A program made the translations under genes and the position numbers. 64,000 nucleotides of DNA from UBA6770 sp965661115 (GTDB lineage: Bacteria; Bacteroidota; Bacteroidia; Flavobacteriales_G; Salibacteraceae): positions 1 to 64,000 of the forward strand of contig CBFICO010000002.1 in assembly GCA_965661115.1 (NCBI GenBank), written 5' to 3'. The notes under the pieces were generated by a model. That model searched no databases. It saw only the letters and a program-made list of their open reading frames with translations, and had not been told where the DNA came from. Shown here one piece after another: positions 36,197 to 44,894 of this stretch. Positions within the stretch are counted from its first letter, which is position 1; every line of letters begins with the position of its first letter.

Positions 36197-36487
36197 ATGA
36201 CAAAAGCTGATATTGTAAACGAAATCGCTGAATCTACAGGAGTTGAAAAAAATGTTGTTCAAGAAACCGTAGAAGCTTTCATGGGTTCTGTAAAGAATGC
36301 AATGGAAAAAGGAGATAACGTTTACTTAAGAGGGTTTGGAAGTTTTATTATCAAAAAACGAGCGGAAAAAACTGGTAGAAATATCTCGAAAAACACGAGT
36401 ATTATTATTCCTGCTCACTACATTCCTGCTTTCAAGCCTTCTAAAACATTTGCTAGTCTAGTAAAGAACAACGTAAAAGTTAAGTAA
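36197..36487 (+). CDS. HU/IHF family DNA-binding protein
   Basis: The 96-residue histone-like protein has MTKADIVNEIAESTGV, then the dimerisation core VYLRGFGSFIIKKRAEKTGRN (split by one residue from the beta arm) and the proline turn IIIPAHYIPAFKPSK, where HU arms intercalate DNA. The typical length is about 90. It bends DNA and shapes the nucleoid. It is divergent from mutY and followed four bases later by a TPR gene, then by the small basic protein and RNase G, suggesting one transcript. Confidence 0.93.
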   Translation: MTKADIVNEIAESTGVEKNVVQETVEAFMGSVKNAMEKGDNVYLRGFGSFIIKKRAEKTGRNISKNTSIIIPAHYIPAFKPSKTFASLVKNNVKVK

Positions 36488-36491
36488 CAAT

Positions 36492-37004
36492 TTGAGTTTA
36501 CTAAAAAACCGTACGCAGCTTTCAGTAATTGTACTAGTTACAGCAGTTGGTGTTGTTATAGCATCACTGCCCAATAAGGGTCCTGAAAAGGCTGAGAATA
36601 AAAATGCGGTTGAAAGTTCATCTAATCAAGAAGAACAAACAGTAAATCAAAAAATTGAAACAGCAGTTGAGATTATAACCTCAGGTAAAGGCGCCCCAAT
36701 GAGGGGAATAGGTCTTTTAAAAGAGGTGTTGGAAGAGGACCCGAATAACGTCCAAGCTTTGTACTACTTAGGTGTGTTTAGTATTCAAAGTGGTCAGTAT
36801 GACAAGGGTGTTGGAAGGTTCCAGTCTATTTTAACAATAGAACCGGATAATCAAGATGCCAGGTTTTTATTAGCTCGTTGTTTGTTTGGTAATAACCAAG
36901 CAGATGAAGCAAAAAAGGAATTGAATAAAATAATGCAGTCTGACGCTCCCAAAGAGCTGAAAGACAAAGCAAATGAATTAATTGAAGAAATTAAAAAATC
37001 TTAG
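36492..37004 (+). CDS. Membrane-anchored TPR protein
   Basis: The 170-residue protein has one N-terminal membrane helix (about 10-26, SVIVLVTAVGVVIASLP), then a Gln/Asn/Ser-rich linker. Two to three tetratricopeptide repeats follow from about residue 60 (LLKEVLEEDPNNVQALYYLG, GRFQSILTIEPDNQDARFLLA). The start is TTG at 36492, four bases after the HU stop. It is likely a scaffold for protein interactions in the periplasm or at the membrane. The position between HU and RNase G recurs in Flavobacteriia as far as I recall. No enzymatic motif is present. Confidence 0.78.
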   Translation: MSLLKNRTQLSVIVLVTAVGVVIASLPNKGPEKAENKNAVESSSNQEEQTVNQKIETAVEIITSGKGAPMRGIGLLKEVLEEDPNNVQALYYLGVFSIQSGQYDKGVGRFQSILTIEPDNQDARFLLARCLFGNNQADEAKKELNKIMQSDAPKELKDKANELIEEIKKS

Positions 37005-37006
37005 TT

Positions 37007-37096
37007 ATGCCAAGCGGTAAAAAAAGAAAAAGACACAAGATTGCCACTCACAAGAGAAAAAAGAGACTGAGAAAGAACAGACACAAGCGTAAGTAG
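37007..37096 (+). CDS. 29-residue highly basic protein, possible small ribosomal protein
   Basis: The ATG comes two bases after the TPR stop. The peptide begins MPSGKKRKRHKIATHKRKK and ends NRHKRK. About two thirds of its residues are Lys, Arg or His, with no acidic residue. Tiny basic proteins of this type with a KKRKRHK...RHK pattern resemble the AURKAIP1/mS38 (DUF1713)-like family, whose mycobacterial member is ribosomal protein bS22. The similarity is from memory. Its setting among HU, RNase G and prfB favours a role on RNA. It is too short for ordinary gene callers. Confidence 0.75.
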   Translation: MPSGKKRKRHKIATHKRKKRLRKNRHKRK

Positions 37097-37167
37097 TACG
37101 CGGTCAGTTTTTGCCATAACCTCCTAGGGAGGTAATGCGCTTTTGTTTCTTTTTAATCAGAGGGTAA

Positions 37168-38721
37168 ATGAATAAAGAATTAGTTATTAATGCATCTTCC
37201 TCTGAAGTAAGAATAGCGCTTCTTGAAGATAAGAAGTTAGTTGAACTTCACGAGGAAAAGCCGAATAACGAGTTTTCTGTTGGTGATATTTACTTGGGGC
37301 GAATCAAGAAATTGGTGCCCGGATTAAATGCAGCATTTGTAAATGTTGGTTACGAACGTGATGCTTTTTTGCACTACCTAGACTTAGGTCCGCAGTTACA
37401 ATCATTACAGAAATTCGTTCAAAATACAAGGTCAGGTAAACAAAAGACCGCAGAGCTTGCAGACTTTAAGTTTAGCGAAGACATCGATAAAAACGGTAAC
37501 GTAAAAGATGTGCTAAAACAAGGTCAAGAAGTTTTGGTTCAGGTTTCAAAAGAGCCTATCTCTACCAAAGGCCCACGTATAAATTGCGAACTGAGTCTAG
37601 CCGGAAGGTTTCTGATCTTAGTTCCTTTTTCGGATAAAGTAAACATATCGTCAAAAATTAGAAGTAAGGCTGAGCGAACTCGCCTTAGAAGTCTAATTGA
37701 GAGTATTAAACCGAAGAACTTTGGGGTAATAATTAGAACGGTTGCTGAAAACAAAAAAGTAGCTGAACTAGACCAAGACTTAAAAGATCTTTTTGGGCGG
37801 TGGTCTGATATGTATGAAGCCCTAAAAGAGGCTAAACCACCAAAGAAAATATTGGGAGAGCTAGGGAAGTCAGCAGCTTTGTTGCGCGATATCCTATCTC
37901 CAAGTTTCAATAGTATAGCCATAGATGATCCTCAATTGTTTGGGGAAATCAAGAGCTACATTGGAACCATTGCACCAGAAAAAGTTGGCATTTTAAAACA
38001 ACACACTGCTAAGAAACCAATATTTGATACCTATGGTATTGAGAAACAGATTAAAGCACTTTTTGGCAGAAATGTAACGATGTCTTCAGGTGCTTATTTG
38101 GTAATTGAACATACAGAAGCACTGCATGTTATTGACGTCAACAGTGGTAATACCGCTAAGTCTGATGATAGTCAAGAGACCAATGCTTTAAGGGTGAATA
38201 TAGAATCTGCTGAGGAAATTGCTCGCCAGTTGCGATTGCGGGACATGGGCGGAATTATTGTGGTTGACTTTATAGATCAGCGTAAAGCAGAAAGTAGAAA
38301 AGAGCTTTTGAATTCGCTTAAAGAATTCATGAAGAATGATAAGGCTAAGCATCATATCCTTCCTCCAAGTAAGTTTGGTTTGGTTCAAATAACTCGTCAA
38401 AGGGTGCGACCTGAAATGGATATCAAAACATCTGAAGTAATTCAGACAAAAGATGGAAATAAAGAGGTGAAGGCTACTATTTTGTTAATTGATGATATTG
38501 AAAATCAATTGATTAAAATATTAGAGGAACAAAAGCCAAAAGGAATTTCTATTCAGTGTCATCCTTTTATTGAAGCTTATTTCAAAACCAAAAAGAGACA
38601 GTTTCAGATTAAGTGGCTGTTTAAATACAGAACTTGGGTGAATATATCTTCTTCAAACTCATTTCAGCTAATGGAGTATTATTTTACCAATAATGCTGGA
38701 AAGAAAATAGAGTTCAAGTAG
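37168..38721 (+). CDS. rng: Ribonuclease G (RNase E/G family)
   Basis: The 517-residue endoribonuclease processes rRNA and decays mRNA. An S1-type RNA-binding domain at about 35-125 (VGDIYLGRIKKLVPGLNAAFVNVG, broken here by the long insertion typical of the family) precedes the catalytic domain. That domain carries HVIDVNSGN (about 320-328) and GGIIVVDFIDQR (about 361-372), which hold the two metal-binding Asp residues. The RNase E-specific zinc-link and scaffold tail are missing, so RNase G is the better name. A CCTCC/GGAGG hairpin lies in the 71-base gap upstream. Confidence 0.92.
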   Translation: MNKELVINASSSEVRIALLEDKKLVELHEEKPNNEFSVGDIYLGRIKKLVPGLNAAFVNVGYERDAFLHYLDLGPQLQSLQKFVQNTRSGKQKTAELADFKFSEDIDKNGNVKDVLKQGQEVLVQVSKEPISTKGPRINCELSLAGRFLILVPFSDKVNISSKIRSKAERTRLRSLIESIKPKNFGVIIRTVAENKKVAELDQDLKDLFGRWSDMYEALKEAKPPKKILGELGKSAALLRDILSPSFNSIAIDDPQLFGEIKSYIGTIAPEKVGILKQHTAKKPIFDTYGIEKQIKALFGRNVTMSSGAYLVIEHTEALHVIDVNSGNTAKSDDSQETNALRVNIESAEEIARQLRLRDMGGIIVVDFIDQRKAESRKELLNSLKEFMKNDKAKHHILPPSKFGLVQITRQRVRPEMDIKTSEVIQTKDGNKEVKATILLIDDIENQLIKILEEQKPKGISIQCHPFIEAYFKTKKRQFQIKWLFKYRTWVNISSSNSFQLMEYYFTNNAGKKIEFK

Positions 38722-38738
38722 TACATTAGTGCTACTGT

Positions 38739-39200
38739 ATGCAAGGTAGAGAGTACACCAAAGAAGAGGCTAAAAACCGAATTATGGCTTATTGCGCTAG
38801 GCAAGAGCGCTGTCATTTTGAGGTGCAAGAAAAACTTAAATCTTGGCAAATTCCATATTCAATTGCCAATGAGTTAATAGCTGATTTAATTGAGTATAAT
38901 TTTTTGAACGAAGAACGCTTTGCACGGTCTTTTGCCCGTGGAAAATTTCGTATTAAACGTTGGGGAAAGTATAAGATTAAACAAAAGCTCATTGAGAAAA
39001 GAGTTTCACCATTTTGTATAAAGCTTGGATTAAAAGAAATAGAAGATAAGGAGTACGAATTGGTGATTCAAGAGCTTATTCAAAAGAAAGAAAAGGATAT
39101 TATTGCTAGCAATAAATTTGAACGAATGGCAAAGCTTAAAAACTATCTATTACAAAAAGGGTTTGAGTGGAAAGACGTTCAAAAACACTTAACATATTAA
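38739..39200 (+). CDS. recX: Regulatory protein RecX
   Basis: RecX binds inside the RecA filament and limits its activity. The 153-residue protein has the three-helix tandem repeats of the family: AKNRIMAYCARQERCHFEVQ, LIEYNFLNEERFARSFARGKFRIKRWG (a family hallmark, split here) and KLKNYLLQKGFEWKDVQKHL. It sits 17 bases after rng and one base before prfB. recA is not in the window. Confidence 0.88.
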   Translation: MQGREYTKEEAKNRIMAYCARQERCHFEVQEKLKSWQIPYSIANELIADLIEYNFLNEERFARSFARGKFRIKRWGKYKIKQKLIEKRVSPFCIKLGLKEIEDKEYELVIQELIQKKEKDIIASNKFERMAKLKNYLLQKGFEWKDVQKHLTY

Positions 39201-39201
39201 T

Positions 39202-40306
<1,105 letters not shown>

Positions 40307-40315
40307 AAAGCTTGT

Positions 40316-43300
40316 TTACCTCAATAGGTGAACTTCTCCTGTAACCTCTCTCCAGGGAGCACTGGGTAATCCTTCAACAATCTCGTTTTTTGAACGGTAA
40401 CGCAAACGATAGATGTAGGTACCAATTTGTAGTTCTTCTCCATTGGTGATATGGGTTCCGTCCCATTCTACTCCTGGTAACGTTGTTTCCCATACTACTC
40501 TTCCCATATTATCAAACACAGTAATCTCGAAATCTTCATAGCGTTCGATTGATTTGATACTCCAGCGCTCGTTGTCACCATCACCATTGGGTGTGAATGT
40601 ATTGGGTATCCAAATATTACTACAGTCCTCAAAAGTTACGGATAAATCTACAATATCAGCCCCACAATCGTTTGTCATAATGAGCTGATACAACCCTGTT
40701 TCGTTTATGTAATACAAGCTATCAGTTGTTCCATCTTGCCATTCGAACAACAAGCTATTTGGTTCGGTTGAACTGTAAGAAAAGTTAGGACTAACTTCTA
40801 AAATTTGACCTTGACAAAGCGTAGTGTCGCCGTTTCTGATACCGAAGTTAATTACCGGGTTTACATCTTTACGGATAGTAGCAAATGCAGAATCTGCACA
40901 CCCAGGATACTGTCCATATTTCATAATCACTTTAAAGTCACCTTCTTGAGCTAAAGCAATTTTACTGTATGTGGTGTCGTACCAACCTGAATCGATTGGT
41001 TCTAATAACGGATTCATCAATGAATCACTTATCCCAGAAACGTCATACTCTTTGTACCAATAGTAATTTAAGTAACCATCTGTATAGGCATCCAATAAAA
41101 CAGGCGCACCCTCACAATACAAGGTGTCTCCACTAAAATCAACCGTTGGTTGCGGTACTTCTATTATTTCTTTTGTTGAGGTGTTTTTACAACCATTATT
41201 TGCTGTTACGGTTACGGTGTAAACTCCTCCTTGCTGCGCTATGTAGGTAGCAGCAGTGTCCCCTGTACTCCATTCATATTTTTGATAAAGATTTGCTGGA
41301 TCTGCTTTTAAACTATCGAAGAATATGCTTCTTTCAGCCTCGCAATAAAAGTCTGTTACTCCTATATCCACAACAGGTAAGGGCATCTCATTTATTGAAA
41401 TGGTATCTTGATTTGTACAACCATTGCCATCGGTTATCCTACAGAAAATTCGTGACGCACTATCGGAAACTAGGAGAATTTGCCCCGTAGATGCCAATTG
41501 AACTACATTCGGAAAATCGGTAAAATCAAACCATTCGTACTTAACATACCCAGGACCTGCTCCAATTAAGAAATTGAATTTATCACCAGTGCAGAAAAAG
41601 GTATCAGGGCCCAATTCAATAGAAGGCAAGAAGTTAGCGTTTATTGAAATCGTATCAGCTGCTTTACAGCCAACTGTATCTGTAACAGTAACAGAGTACG
41701 TGCCTTGTGCGGTTATCGTATCTCTTTGAGCTGTTGTATCAGATCCACTTTTTGTTGTACTCCACGAATAAAAGGCGTAGCCTCCACCTGCATTAAATAT
41801 TTCATTTACTGCTGAGCCAGCACAAAATTCTTTGTCGGGACCAAGATTTGGTGTTGGTAGTTGACTCATAAATACCCTTCTAAATGCTGAAGATTTACAT
41901 AAGTTGGAGTCTACAACATTCACGGTGTAAACACCAGCCGAATCATATCGCACGGATTGTGTTGTATCTCCTTTAGACCAAGAATAACTCAGCATACCAG
42001 GTCCAGCATCTAAGCTAAGTGTGTCTCCCGCACAAAATGTAGTATCTCCGCCTAAATTTATTATTGGAATAGTGTCAAGTTGAATTCTTACTGTATCAGA
42101 AGATTTACAAGTTGTATTTCTGTCAACGAGTTCAACTTCATAGGTTTTAGCTACTGATACCCACATAGTATCGGTTATGCCCATACTTATCCCATCCCAG
42201 ATATGGTGGTAGTTAGTATCTGGATTTACAGATAAAAGAATACTATCACCAGTACAAAATGTAGTATCGCCACGAAGGTTAACAACTGGTAAAGAATCTA
42301 AGCTAACTGTAAGTGTATCACTAAACTCACATTGATTAGTATCTCTGATAACAACAATATTCTGAGAGGCTGTATTTACATAGTTTGAATCATCTCCATT
42401 AGTAAATGGCGATCCATTCCAAGAGTATTGATACGAGCTAAGCGTATCGACGGTAAGAAGGACAGAATCATTTGTGCAAATACTGGTGTCTCCGGGTAAA
42501 CCATTTCTTAAAATCTCAAACTCAGGAAGCGTGTCAATTCCCAAAATGAAAATATCATTTCCAGAGCATCCATTAGAATCTGTAACAAACACAAGGTATG
42601 AATTTGTCGAACCTACCTTTATTGTTCTGGTACTTTGAGAAGTATTCCATATGTAAGTTCTCATCCCAGCACCAGCGTCAATAGTAATAGAATCCCCCAT
42701 ACAAATACTGGTGTCGTTACCAAGGTTAATTATAGGAAGCGTGTCACGAGAAACAATAATGGTATCAAATGCCGGGCAGCCATTCACATCTTCACCATAG
42801 TAAACAACCGAGTTAAGAGAGTCATTTGGTCCAAACGAAAAGGACTCTACCGTATCTTTATTTGGTTGATTGTAGTTTATAATCCATCTATCGTATAAGG
42901 TTCCAGTACTTAATCCAGTGAATGAAATAGACTCTCCTTGGCAAATTGTTGTATCGTTTCCTATGTTTTCTGTAGGTTTTACTCGGTAAGTCACCTGGGG
43001 CCCATTTGTAAATTTACAGCCGTTTGAGTCTGTAACTTCTAATGCAACCTGAACAGTTGTATCAACTTTAATTGAATTACCAGTGGAGTTATCTTGCCAT
43101 TTGTAGCTGAAGCTTGGGTGAGTAAATGGCGCGGTATAAGTTATTGTATCGCCCGAGCAAACATTTGTATCATTTCCGAGACTAAAAGTAGGTAAAGCGA
43201 AATTGCTTAGTTGGAAAGTGTCAGTAGCAATGCAACCAAAGCTGTTTGTTCTTCTACCCCAATATGTTCCTGGTGCTGTTATTCTAATACTGTCTATTGT

Positions 43301-44203
43301 ATCTCCAGTACTCCATAGGTAATTTGTATAACCTGTACTTCCTAAGTTGTACGTAATGGTATCGCTGATACATACAGTGTCATCTACTAAGCTGATAGTT
43401 GGAAGTGTATCAAGTCTGACAAATGCGGTATCGGTAGCAGAACAGCCGTATCGATCAGTAACCGTTAAACTGTAGGTAGTACTTGAAGAAGGACTTACTT
43501 TGTTAATGCTATCTGTAGATGCCGGAGACCAACTAAAGGTGTAAGAAGGTGATCCTGACGTGATTATTGGAACTAAGTTCAAGGAGTCGCTTTGGCACAA
43601 GCTTGTATCCGAGACAGAAATACTCATGCACAATGAAACTTTAATTACCGACCGCATTAAGGCAGAACATGTTGTATCCACCCATAAACCTGAATCTGAA
43701 CCATTAAGCTGAAGAGCCACACAATTTTGCGCTGTTCCACCATTTGGGTTGCCAGATAACCAGTTTTTGTAGGTAGTGTCTTGTCCGTCGGCCCAAACGA
43801 ATTTTCCTTCGGATGAAGCATCAGAAAAACCAATTCTTGCACTACCGGTATAACCCAGTCCGTTTAGCCAAACAACAATTGAATCGTTAGCTGCTTGGTC
43901 CAAGATTGACGTAAGATTTGCTCCTAAACTATTTGCTAAATTTTGGGCTACTGTAGATGTTCTTAATGTTGGATCAACAAAGTAAATGCTGCAGCTATCT
44001 GCACCACAACCTAATTCTTGATAGCCATTTGTGGTAAAAGCATTTCGAAGAGTGGTTAAATTACAAGTACTGCTAGATTTTTTGCATTGAGCATTTGTTG
44101 GATTAGAAACGCCAACAAACAAAGCAGCTACTAGAGCAACTATCCAATAAAACTTATTGAGTTTCAGTTCTTTACTTTTTGAATCCAAAATAGATACGTT
44201 CAT
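40316..44203 (-). CDS. Giant secreted C-type-lectin/Ig-repeat protein with T9SS type B signal
   Basis: From ATG 44201-44203 this is 1295 residues. A signal peptide ends near NPTNAQ (~39). A C-type-lectin-like domain follows at about 60-195 (IGFSDASSEGKFVWADGQ, NWLSGNPNGG, LWVDTTC). About ten to twelve Ig/PKD-like modules come next, each beginning with a variant of 'LGNDTxxCxGDxxxLxAG'. It ends in the gliding-motility-associated C-terminal domain (IWIPNTFTPNGDGDNERW ... GTYIYRLRY), the type B T9SS signal. Upstream in-frame ATGs exist (to 44305) but lie beyond the -7 box and overlap the divergent arsC gene. Probably a surface adhesin or glycan binder. Confidence 0.85.
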   Translation of the reverse strand: MNVSILDSKSKELKLNKFYWIVALVAALFVGVSNPTNAQCKKSSSTCNLTTLRNAFTTNGYQELGCGADSCSIYFVDPTLRTSTVAQNLANSLGANLTSILDQAANDSIVVWLNGLGYTGSARIGFSDASSEGKFVWADGQDTTYKNWLSGNPNGGTAQNCVALQLNGSDSGLWVDTTCSALMRSVIKVSLCMSISVSDTSLCQSDSLNLVPIITSGSPSYTFSWSPASTDSINKVSPSSSTTYSLTVTDRYGCSATDTAFVRLDTLPTISLVDDTVCISDTITYNLGSTGYTNYLWSTGDTIDSIRITAPGTYWGRRTNSFGCIATDTFQLSNFALPTFSLGNDTNVCSGDTITYTAPFTHPSFSYKWQDNSTGNSIKVDTTVQVALEVTDSNGCKFTNGPQVTYRVKPTENIGNDTTICQGESISFTGLSTGTLYDRWIINYNQPNKDTVESFSFGPNDSLNSVVYYGEDVNGCPAFDTIIVSRDTLPIINLGNDTSICMGDSITIDAGAGMRTYIWNTSQSTRTIKVGSTNSYLVFVTDSNGCSGNDIFILGIDTLPEFEILRNGLPGDTSICTNDSVLLTVDTLSSYQYSWNGSPFTNGDDSNYVNTASQNIVVIRDTNQCEFSDTLTVSLDSLPVVNLRGDTTFCTGDSILLSVNPDTNYHHIWDGISMGITDTMWVSVAKTYEVELVDRNTTCKSSDTVRIQLDTIPIINLGGDTTFCAGDTLSLDAGPGMLSYSWSKGDTTQSVRYDSAGVYTVNVVDSNLCKSSAFRRVFMSQLPTPNLGPDKEFCAGSAVNEIFNAGGGYAFYSWSTTKSGSDTTAQRDTITAQGTYSVTVTDTVGCKAADTISINANFLPSIELGPDTFFCTGDKFNFLIGAGPGYVKYEWFDFTDFPNVVQLASTGQILLVSDSASRIFCRITDGNGCTNQDTISINEMPLPVVDIGVTDFYCEAERSIFFDSLKADPANLYQKYEWSTGDTAATYIAQQGGVYTVTVTANNGCKNTSTKEIIEVPQPTVDFSGDTLYCEGAPVLLDAYTDGYLNYYWYKEYDVSGISDSLMNPLLEPIDSGWYDTTYSKIALAQEGDFKVIMKYGQYPGCADSAFATIRKDVNPVINFGIRNGDTTLCQGQILEVSPNFSYSSTEPNSLLFEWQDGTTDSLYYINETGLYQLIMTNDCGADIVDLSVTFEDCSNIWIPNTFTPNGDGDNERWSIKSIERYEDFEITVFDNMGRVVWETTLPGVEWDGTHITNGEELQIGTYIYRLRYRSKNEIVEGLPSAPWREVTGEVHLLR

Positions 44204-44215
44204 ATCTGTGTGGCT

Positions 44216-44247
44216 CAAATGTAGTAAAGAAAACCTAGCTTGCGCAA
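44216..44247 (-). promoter_or_regulatory. Promoter of the giant lectin/Ig-repeat gene
   Basis: On the minus strand, TTG (44245-44247) is followed by 21 bases and TACATTTG (44216-44223). The ATG comes 12 bases after the -7 box. This supports the shorter start at 44203. Confidence 0.5.
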
Positions 44248-44268
44248 CTGCCTTTTCAGGCTTGTAAA

Positions 44269-44276
44269 TACCTTTG
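44269..44276 (+). promoter_or_regulatory. -7 box for the arsC-like gene
   Basis: TACCTTTG matches TAnnTTTG, 18 bases before ATG 44295. It includes the in-frame GTG at 44274, arguing against that upstream start. Confidence 0.5.
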
Positions 44277-44294
44277 TGTTCAAACATAAATTTT

Positions 44295-44642
44295 ATGAAA
44301 AACATTACTATTTATCATAACCCTAGGTGCTCTAAAAGTCGCCAAGCTCTAGCTTTATTGAATGAGAAAGGCTTAGATTTCAAAGTTACTGAATATCTGA
44401 AAGAGGTTCCGACCAAAAAAGAACTTGAAGACATACTTAATAAACTAGGAATATCTGCCGATGAACTGATACGAAAAGGTGAGGCAATTTGGAAGGAAAA
44501 ATTTAAAGGAAAAAATATGACTTCTGAAGAGTTAATTGAAGCCATGATAAAGTATCCAAAGCTAATTGAGCGTCCCATAGTTGTTGTGGACAATAAGGCT
44601 ATTGTTGGACGACCTCCAGAGTTGGTTTTAGACCTAATTTAA
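44295..44642 (+). CDS. ArsC family (glutaredoxin-dependent arsenate reductase-like) protein
   Basis: From ATG 44295 the protein has 115 residues and a thioredoxin-like fold. ITIYHNPRCSKSRQAL carries the single active-site Cys12. The C-terminal half has LIERPIVVVDNKAIVGRPPE, the Arg-containing oxyanion site of ArsC. It could reduce arsenate, but the family also holds Spx/YffB-like proteins and there is no ars operon here (no arsB, acr3 or arsR), so detoxification is unproven. It is divergent from the giant adhesin gene and ends one base before a convergent small gene. Confidence 0.82.
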   Translation: MKNITIYHNPRCSKSRQALALLNEKGLDFKVTEYLKEVPTKKELEDILNKLGISADELIRKGEAIWKEKFKGKNMTSEELIEAMIKYPKLIERPIVVVDNKAIVGRPPELVLDLI

Positions 44643-44643
44643 T

Positions 44644-44793
44644 TTAGGCTTCTACTGCTTTTTTTGGATTATTAGTCAGTACTTCAATAACTTGCATTGT
44701 AATCCAATAAGGTAAAAATAACGCTAAGAAAATGAGGGTAAAAAATGCGCCACCTGCAACAACCAAAAAGAATAATACTGCTAAAATTTCCAT
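44644..44793 (-). CDS. Small membrane protein, 49 residues
   Basis: ATG 44791-44793 opens a 49-residue peptide that starts MEILAVLFFLVVAGGAFF and contains a long hydrophobic helix (about 3-32), then ITMQVIEVLTNNPKKAVEA. It is supported by a -7 box (TAAATTTG, 44817-44824, minus) 23 bases upstream and by tight packing against the arsC stop. I do not recognise a family. It would be a single-pass inner-membrane protein with a short cytoplasmic or periplasmic tail. Confidence 0.6.
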   Translation of the reverse strand: MEILAVLFFLVVAGGAFFTLIFLALFLPYWITMQVIEVLTNNPKKAVEA

Positions 44794-44816
44794 GTCAAAT
44801 AATTATTGTATCGCAG

Positions 44817-44824
44817 CAAATTTA
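44817..44824 (-). promoter_or_regulatory. -7 box for the 49-residue membrane protein
   Basis: Minus-strand TAAATTTG matches TAnnTTTG, with a TTG 22 bases further upstream (44847-44849). Confidence 0.45.
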
Positions 44825-44870
44825 GATAAAACTTTTTAGCGATTTGCAATACTAGTTTAAGACTAGAAAG

Positions 44871-44878
44871 TAATTTTG
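44871..44878 (+). promoter_or_regulatory. -7 box for fumC
   Basis: TAATTTTG matches TAnnTTTG, 16 bases before the fumC ATG. No good -33 element was found. Confidence 0.5.
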
Positions 44879-44894
44879 AAAAAAACATTTTAAG

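Noticed and set aside
37119..37140. CCTCC/GGAGG hairpin as terminator before rng
   Set aside because: It is only six base pairs and is not followed by a T-tract.
44204..44305. 34-residue N-terminal extension of the giant lectin/Ig protein
   Set aside because: It lies upstream of the probable -7 box, overlaps the divergent arsC promoter and start, and would bury the signal peptide. ATG 44203 is preferred.
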